A DNA stretch of 11,379 nucleotides from Bacteroidota bacterium (GTDB lineage: Bacteria > Bacteroidota > Ignavibacteria > UBA10030): positions 1-11,379 of the forward strand of contig JALONE010000010.1 of NCBI GenBank assembly GCA_025455125.1, read 5' to 3'. Shown here piece after piece: positions 6,073-11,379 of the stretch; position 1 is the first letter of the stretch; each line of letters begins with the position of its first letter. The notes under the pieces were generated by a model. That model worked only from the letters and a program-made list of their open reading frames with translations, was not told the DNA's origin and did no database searches. The translations under genes and the position numbers were made by a program.

Positions 6073-8847
6073 TCAGCCCACCCATTTCGTCCCGCATATT
6101 CCGGAAAATGGACAGGATCCGCAGTGTGCCGCCGGGTCCTCGGTGGGCAAGAAAGGCACCGTTGCTGCTTTTATCTCGTAAATAACCTTCTCGATCACCC
6201 TACTCATCATTCCATACCGTTCGATGCGCTCTCCGGAATCCCCTGCGAAGTACTCTTCGCATGAGTTGTCTACATGCCGGCCTCCCAGGAATACATACGA
6301 AGCAGAAATCCGCTCAGGGGCCATCCCCTCTCCTTCCACTGCCATCAAGAGGTAGAACGGCAATTGCATGGAACCGATCGCTCGACCGTATGTCGCTCGG
6401 TCTTCCGGGTTCAGGCTCTTGAATCGAATCTTCGTCCGACTGCTCGGCGCACCTGTCTTGTAATCCACGATATGATGAATCCCGTCGCGCTCTTCCCGCC
6501 GGTCTACACGGCCGGACAAACGGCTGCCGAAAGCCTCAGCTCGCATCGGCACCTCAACCCCCACGATCCGGACCTGCGCCGCCTCGCAGATGGGATGCTG
6601 ATAGTCCGCGACGAACTCCCGCAGCCGGCGGCGAACCTGACGCTCTACGAGAAACATCGTTCCCGGAGGATGTGCCCCGTATCGTTCACGAAACAAGTTT
6701 GTCACGGTATGATCAAGCGCTTCGCCATCGAGGTCGGGTTTCGTCAACTCCCTCCCCACCAGTGGTTCGAAATACCGCCGCAGCGCTTCGTGGACGAAAT
6801 CACCGATCTCCAACTGATCGAGGTCCTCCGCCGCTTCCCCTTTCTCCTTCAGCCGGAGCACATATTGATAGTAGAACCGGAGGGGACAACGAATGTAGGT
6901 GTCAAGTGCGTAGGCGCTGAACGGCATCCCTGCGACAATAGGAATGATGTCCTCGTCCTTCTCGATCGGCGGGGGGAGCGTGTTCGTCAGTTGCAGTCGA
7001 TAGCGCACGGTCTGGACATAGCGTTCCGTCGTTGTCGCCTGCTCCGCCCGTTGTCGCTGCCAGAGCAGCTTCTCGACGAACCGGCTTCGCACCGAACGCC
7101 CGGCCTCCGAATAATAGATCTCCACGCGCTTCGCACCCGCCGTCAAGAGCCGAAGATGATGCTCGATCAGATCATCCCGATCGGTCACGGTTTCCAGCCC
7201 GAGCTTTTCGCGTACTTGCTGCGGCAGGAGGAGATCGCTTCCCACGCTTCCGGGGACGCAGTCGTCGGTCATTTGCAGGATGCAGACGCGGTCGAACTGC
7301 AGACCGCGCGTCTCAAGCATCCCAAGAACCTGCAAACCGCGCAACGGTGTTCCAGGAAATGGAACCTCCGTCCGCTCGACGATGTGGCGAACAAAGGCAA
7401 GGTATCCTTCTATGTGTTCAAACGATTCCGACGCAAGGAGCGATGTCCGCACCTGCTGAAACGCACCCAACAGCGCCTCCGCATACGGACGGAACAGCGG
7501 ATGGAGCGATGCAGTGCTCTCATCGTAGATGTACGTCAACGCTCGTTCAATCGCCTCGGCCAGTGCGCCGATCGAATCGATCTGCTCCAGTCCCCTGATC
7601 GTGTGGTCGTGGATCGCCTTCAGATGATCTCTGAGAACTTCCGGCGTCAACTTGTCCCTCTCTGTCGCATGCGCGAACGCGATCTCCGTGAAGAGTTCTT
7701 CGGATGATTCCAGTTCCTCGAGACTCACCAGCAACCGCGATCGGTCCTGCGCAAGCGTTTCTTCGAGTCCGTGCATGAGGATGCGCGTCACGTCGGCACG
7801 ACCGTTAAGCCGCACATTCTTGGTATAGGGATGGAGAATGAACGAGACGTACGCGCCTGCGCCATACCGGCCATGCTCACGCGAGTGGATCAGGCCGAGC
7901 AAGGCATTCAGGAATCCGACGATCGGCGTCCGCGCGACCGGATAGCCGAACGCAACATTGTAGCGCTCTTCCGGCAGGCCGGAGAGCACATGCTCGACGA
8001 CGGGAAAGAGCGCGTCCGCGGTCGGCAACACGATCACGGTCTTGTCGTCGATGTCGTCAGGATGTTCAAGCAGGGGGCGAATGGACTCCGCGAGCGCGAA
8101 GACCTGGCCATGGATGTCGGGGGCGTTAATGAAGACATGCTCCGGCACCGACCCGTCCTGCTCGTCTTTGTCCGTCTGATACACGACGATCGTCTCATCG
8201 AGCCTCTGCAATCCGTCGAGGATCCGTTGTTCCGCTCCTGTGAGCTTGTAGAAGCCCGCCAGAATGATCGGGGAATGACCGGACACGTCGGCCTCATCGA
8301 TCCGTTCAGACACGACGTGATAGCGCATCGCCCGGGTGGTGTAATGACCTTCGCCGACGAGCGCATAGAACTCCCGGTAGTAGCGCCCCAGCGTGTGCCG
8401 ATAGTCGTACGGAATCCCTTCCAACGTCTCAATGATCCGCTGCTCGCTGTAGCCGGAAAGATGGAGTTCTTCGAGCTCCCCGAACAATTTGAATCCGATC
8501 GGAAGGAAGGAATCGAGCGTGCGGAACACATCCCCCCCAAGCCGCTCCTCGAGTCGCTGATGGATTTGATAGAGCAAGCCTACCGCGTCAACGGCGTCAA
8601 GTGCGGTCGTGGACTCCGGTTCGATCTCCGCGTGGAGCACCTCAATGAAGTCGTCGATCGAAACGATGCGGGGCGGGATGAAAGCAGCACCGATCCGCCG
8701 AGCAAGTTCGCGTCGGAGAAAATGGGCGGGGCGCTTTCCGGGGAAGATGATCGTGGTCGCGGAATGGTCGGACTGCGTCGTGTCGAGGCAGTTCGCGACT
8801 GCATCGATCATGCTCTCGCGCGGGCCAAGAACGATCCGTCTGCTCAT
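6073..8847 (-). CDS. addB: AddB-type nuclease subunit with Fe-S cluster motif
   Basis: This 924-residue protein is the likely partner of the AddA-type helicase encoded just upstream, acting in end resection at double-strand breaks before RecA loading. The C-terminal nuclease is clear: SAYALDTYIRCPLRFYYQYV (644-663) with Cys654, His686 in GDFVHEALRRYF, Asp782 in SGRVDRRE, Asp795 and Lys797 in VDYKTG, and Gln828 in MQLPFYLL. This is the PD-(D/E)xK RecB-family site. Cys654 with Cys909, Cys912 and Cys918 (HCGSCPFSGIC) matches the four-cysteine 4Fe-4S arrangement of AddB. The N-terminal 600 residues look like an inactivated helicase core; VLGPRES stands where AddB of Bacillus has a Walker A, with no GKT. 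At 924 residues it is shorter than Bacillus AddB (about 1,160), as is common in Bacteroidota-type members. It starts at ATG 8847, overlapping the addA stop by ATGA, so the two are translationally coupled. Confidence 0.85.
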   Translation of the reverse strand: MSRRIVLGPRESMIDAVANCLDTTQSDHSATTIIFPGKRPAHFLRRELARRIGAAFIPPRIVSIDDFIEVLHAEIEPESTTALDAVDAVGLLYQIHQRLEERLGGDVFRTLDSFLPIGFKLFGELEELHLSGYSEQRIIETLEGIPYDYRHTLGRYYREFYALVGEGHYTTRAMRYHVVSERIDEADVSGHSPIILAGFYKLTGAEQRILDGLQRLDETIVVYQTDKDEQDGSVPEHVFINAPDIHGQVFALAESIRPLLEHPDDIDDKTVIVLPTADALFPVVEHVLSGLPEERYNVAFGYPVARTPIVGFLNALLGLIHSREHGRYGAGAYVSFILHPYTKNVRLNGRADVTRILMHGLEETLAQDRSRLLVSLEELESSEELFTEIAFAHATERDKLTPEVLRDHLKAIHDHTIRGLEQIDSIGALAEAIERALTYIYDESTASLHPLFRPYAEALLGAFQQVRTSLLASESFEHIEGYLAFVRHIVERTEVPFPGTPLRGLQVLGMLETRGLQFDRVCILQMTDDCVPGSVGSDLLLPQQVREKLGLETVTDRDDLIEHHLRLLTAGAKRVEIYYSEAGRSVRSRFVEKLLWQRQRAEQATTTERYVQTVRYRLQLTNTLPPPIEKDEDIIPIVAGMPFSAYALDTYIRCPLRFYYQYVLRLKEKGEAAEDLDQLEIGDFVHEALRRYFEPLVGRELTKPDLDGEALDHTVTNLFRERYGAHPPGTMFLVERQVRRRLREFVADYQHPICEAAQVRIVGVEVPMRAEAFGSRLSGRVDRREERDGIHHIVDYKTGAPSSRTKIRFKSLNPEDRATYGRAIGSMQLPFYLLMAVEGEGMAPERISASYVFLGGRHVDNSCEEYFAGDSGERIERYGMMSRVIEKVIYEIKAATVPFLPTEDPAAHCGSCPFSGICGTKWVG

Positions 8848-11379
8848 ACGACCTCCCGCGTCGACTTTCGGTCGATGAACGCGAGGATCCCTCGCACCGA
8901 ACGACCCGGAAACACCTGCGTCAGAATAGCGACGTAATTCCGAATCTGGTCGTCATACGCCGCGCTTTCTCCGCCGGTCTTGAAGTCGACAACCGTCGCT
9001 TCGTCATCATCGACGACCACGCGATCCATGCGGAACAGCCGACCGTGCTGGTCGGCGAATTCCTGTTCCATAAGGACGCGCCGCCCCTCACGGCGTTCGA
9101 ACAGTGAAGCCACCGCCGGAGCCCGCAGGAATTCCACGAGCCGTTGGAGGGAATCCCGGACAAGGTCCGCCTCTTCCGCGGTGATGCTCAGCGATGCCGC
9201 GACCGTCTGAAGCTGCATCGCGCAGTCATCTCCGACGAAATCGACCTTGGCGAGGACTGCATGCAGCAATTCCCCTCTCCGGCGTTCGACAACGCCGAGC
9301 TTACCGCCGAACTCGATCGAACGCACTCCCACGTGTGAACGATGCCAGGTTGGCGCTTCGGCGAACGACTCGGCAGGAATGAACGGCTTTTGTGTTTTCG
9401 TCCCGCGCACCATTCCTTCCGTCGGGAAGTACTCCGAAGGACCGTGCATCCGCTCCTTCTGGAGACAAATCACATAGAGTTCATCTTTTGCGCGAGTCAA
9501 CGCCACGTACAACCGGTTCAAGTCGTCAACATCACGACGAAACTTCTCCCGTTCGACGAGCTCCTGCAGATGCGCATCGAATGCCCCCCAGTCTTTTTTG
9601 ATGTAGAGCAACTCGACGTTGTCTCCGCGGTCATCAATATAGAGCGGATCGACTCTGGGCCGTGAATCGACGAGCAGGACGATCACCACGGGGCTTCCAA
9701 GTCCTTTCGCCTTGTGGATCGTCATCACCGACACCGCATCAACTCCCGACGGAGCACTGATGTTCCATGTGCCTTCGGTCGTGTCCTCCGCTGCGAAGGC
9801 GAGGAATTCCTTCATCGCATTCGAACCTTGCTGTTCAAACGCAACGACGCTCTCGAGAAATTTCGTGATCGCCGCTTCCTCTTCGTGCCAACGCTCGAAC
9901 AGCCGGTATCGATTGATGATCTCTGTCGTCAGGTCATAGGTCGGCAGATATCCCGCGACACTCATCAACGATTCGAAATTCCGTTCCCACACTTCTGGAA
10001 ATGCAACACGGAATCGCGTATACAGCGCTCCTCGTTTCTCCGGTCCATGCATCGCGTCGCGCAGGAAGGAGCGAACGGCGGCTCTGATCCCGGCATTCAT
10101 TTCCAGTCGTTCAAATGTTCGACTGAGAATGAATTCTGCAAAGGCGAGATCATCCACCGGCGAATTGAGGAAACGCAGGAGGGCAAGGAGGTCGCTGACC
10201 ACCGGGCGGTGGCGCACATCCAGGTTGCTGTAGGAAACAAAGGGGATACCCTCGTGACTCAGCCATCCACTCACCTCAACCACATCGTCGTTCTGTGGAG
10301 TCAGGATCGTGATGTCGGAGTATCGGTAACCGCGCGCGGCGCAATCCCGTACCGTAGCAATGATCCGCTCGCGATGGGGATCCGGCTGTTCGTCCGCCGC
10401 AAGTGTGACCGTCTCCACATATCCCTTCCCGGTCTTGTCCGGATGGACCCGCTGACGATACACTCCAAGTCCTGACGCCGCGACCAATTCCGGTCCCACC
10501 TTCTCCGCGATGTGTTCCTGGAAAAGCTGGCGGGTGAACTCCACGAGATGTTCTCCGCTTCTCCAGTTGGTGTCCAGTTCGTACGGCTCAGGCTGCACGG
10601 AGGGAAACACCTGCTCGGTCTGCAGTTTCCGCATGATCCGCCAGTCCGCATGACGAAATGCATAGATGGACTGCTTCGTATCTCCAACAATGAAGAGGCT
10701 CCCCTCTTTGGCAAGCGATTCCTCGATGAGCGGGACAAGAGCCCCCCACTGAACAGGGGATGTATCCTGGAATTCGTCCAAGAGATAGTGATAGATCGTT
10801 TCTCCCAGATACAGGTAGATCTGAGGGACAACACTTGCGGACATGGAACGAACAAGCAAACGATTCAAGTCTGAAAGCGGAAGTTCGCCTGCACGACGCG
10901 TTGCCTGTTCGATCGACATGCGGAGCAGGCCGAGTGCATGTATGACCGGTGCAAGCTGCGTGCGCGAGCGGAGACGGAAGAACTGCGGGCGAAGGCGTTC
11001 AAGCGTCGTTTGGAATGGTTCACATCGACGGTTTGCTTCATCGAGCAGTTTCTTCTTCGCGGCGGGGACGCCGGTCTTCTTCAATGGAGGCTTGGTGACC
11101 GCCGCACGGCCGAGTAATCCTTCCACATCCCGCGTGTCCGCATCCGCGCAAGCCCGTTCGAAATTTGTCACCACCTCAAACCCTGAAGCTTCAGCGATTC
11201 GACGGATCTCGGCAAACGACTCCAACGCCTCATCCGACGTGTGCTTCAATCGCCGCATCCACGTCTGATCAAAATGGACGTCCTTCGGCTGAGCGCTCAG
11301 CATTTCGTAAAGCGATCGGATCTCGCGCGCAATGGCGGCAAACGGATCCCACGCGTATCGGCCGCTCCCCCCCGCTCCG
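8844..11379 (-). CDS. addA: AddA/RecB-type UvrD-family helicase-nuclease, N-terminus beyond the right edge
   Basis: The frame is open to the right edge: 25 codons precede the first ATG (11303) without a stop, so 844 residues are visible and the start, Q motif, Walker A and motif Ia are missing from the window. Counted from the 11303 Met, SF1 motifs are: II LLDEFQDTS (174-182), III GDTKQSIYAFRHAD (207-220), IV TNWRSGEHLV (245-254), V VMTIHKAKGLG (526-536) and VI LNRLYVALTRAK (595-606). The C-terminus carries a RecB-family nuclease: His681 in RRGELLHAV, Asp760 in FRMDRV, Asp773 and Lys775 in VVDFKTG, and Gln786/Tyr790 in QIRNY. ATP-driven 3'-to-5' unwinding and cutting of DNA is the family role, with AddB as partner. 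Motif V reads KGLGSP where KGLEFP is usual. No cysteine cluster is expected or seen. RecB is the alternative, but the AddB neighbour argues for AddA. Confidence 0.9.
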   Translation of the reverse strand, partial: GAGGSGRYAWDPFAAIAREIRSLYEMLSAQPKDVHFDQTWMRRLKHTSDEALESFAEIRRIAEASGFEVVTNFERACADADTRDVEGLLGRAAVTKPPLKKTGVPAAKKKLLDEANRRCEPFQTTLERLRPQFFRLRSRTQLAPVIHALGLLRMSIEQATRRAGELPLSDLNRLLVRSMSASVVPQIYLYLGETIYHYLLDEFQDTSPVQWGALVPLIEESLAKEGSLFIVGDTKQSIYAFRHADWRIMRKLQTEQVFPSVQPEPYELDTNWRSGEHLVEFTRQLFQEHIAEKVGPELVAASGLGVYRQRVHPDKTGKGYVETVTLAADEQPDPHRERIIATVRDCAARGYRYSDITILTPQNDDVVEVSGWLSHEGIPFVSYSNLDVRHRPVVSDLLALLRFLNSPVDDLAFAEFILSRTFERLEMNAGIRAAVRSFLRDAMHGPEKRGALYTRFRVAFPEVWERNFESLMSVAGYLPTYDLTTEIINRYRLFERWHEEEAAITKFLESVVAFEQQGSNAMKEFLAFAAEDTTEGTWNISAPSGVDAVSVMTIHKAKGLGSPVVIVLLVDSRPRVDPLYIDDRGDNVELLYIKKDWGAFDAHLQELVEREKFRRDVDDLNRLYVALTRAKDELYVICLQKERMHGPSEYFPTEGMVRGTKTQKPFIPAESFAEAPTWHRSHVGVRSIEFGGKLGVVERRRGELLHAVLAKVDFVGDDCAMQLQTVAASLSITAEEADLVRDSLQRLVEFLRAPAVASLFERREGRRVLMEQEFADQHGRLFRMDRVVVDDDEATVVDFKTGGESAAYDDQIRNYVAILTQVFPGRSVRGILAFIDRKSTREVV

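Noticed and set aside
5843..6097. Minus-strand 84-codon frame between addB and ilvE, with a hydrophobic end
   Set aside because: It is built from the CAAGA/ACCAAA repeats and hairpins, overlaps the addB end and lacks a plausible ribosome binding site.
6274..7707. Long plus-strand open frame (477 codons)
   Set aside because: Antisense to addB, Arg/Pro/His-rich with no family motifs: a shadow of a GC-rich gene.
7771..8937. Long plus-strand open frame (388 codons)
   Set aside because: Antisense to addB and the addA 3' end, with no recognisable domains; the minus-strand frame has full nuclease motifs.
1..11379. tRNA or rRNA genes, insertion sequences or transposases
   Set aside because: I saw no tRNA-like cloverleaf or rRNA sequence, and no transposase motifs in any frame.

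Overview
The window looks like chromosomal DNA from a fairly GC-rich member of the Bacteroidota/Chlorobiota/Ignavibacteriota group. The best clue is the secreted protein at 2497-4209, which ends in a textbook type IX secretion (T9SS) sorting domain (NYPNPFNPTT ... GREV ... SG.Y.Y.L). T9SS is known only from this superphylum. The trio of small pilin-like proteins beside it resembles families I associate with Ignavibacteria-type genomes; that placement is inference. Every supported gene is on the minus strand, so the window reads right to left.

Right half (11379 to 6073): an addA-addB pair. It encodes an AddA/RecB-type SF1 helicase-nuclease, whose N-terminus lies beyond the right edge, and an AddB-type nuclease with an iron-sulfur cysteine set. 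The genes overlap by ATGA and would act together in double-strand break resection and recombination. A 334-bp gap follows (5739-6072) with two copies of a purine-rich CAAGA/ACCAAA repeat around hairpins. Next is ilvE, a branched-chain amino acid aminotransferase starting at GTG (5738-4818). A 608-bp gap (4210-4817) holds an unusual imperfect inverted array of GGCTCAA-like units.

Left half: a secreted six-repeat NHL-type propeller protein with a T9SS tail (4209-2497) ends at a good intrinsic terminator (2441-2475). After it come GCGTCA half-sites and a tight three-gene operon of pilin-like proteins, each with one N-terminal membrane helix (2320-347). The third gene appears to lose its C-terminus. 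Immediately there the composition falls to about 44% GC, and a different partial gene (354 to the left edge) begins with its own strong ribosome binding site and a four-cysteine zinc-ribbon-like N-terminus. I read this as the edge of an accessory or horizontally acquired segment, or possibly an assembly junction.

Most of the window is ordinary housekeeping DNA. The parts worth a second look are the left-edge junction and zinc-ribbon gene, the pilin-like trio, and the two repeat-rich intergenic regions. I do not see a complete, clearly new system; if there is one, it probably continues past the left edge.
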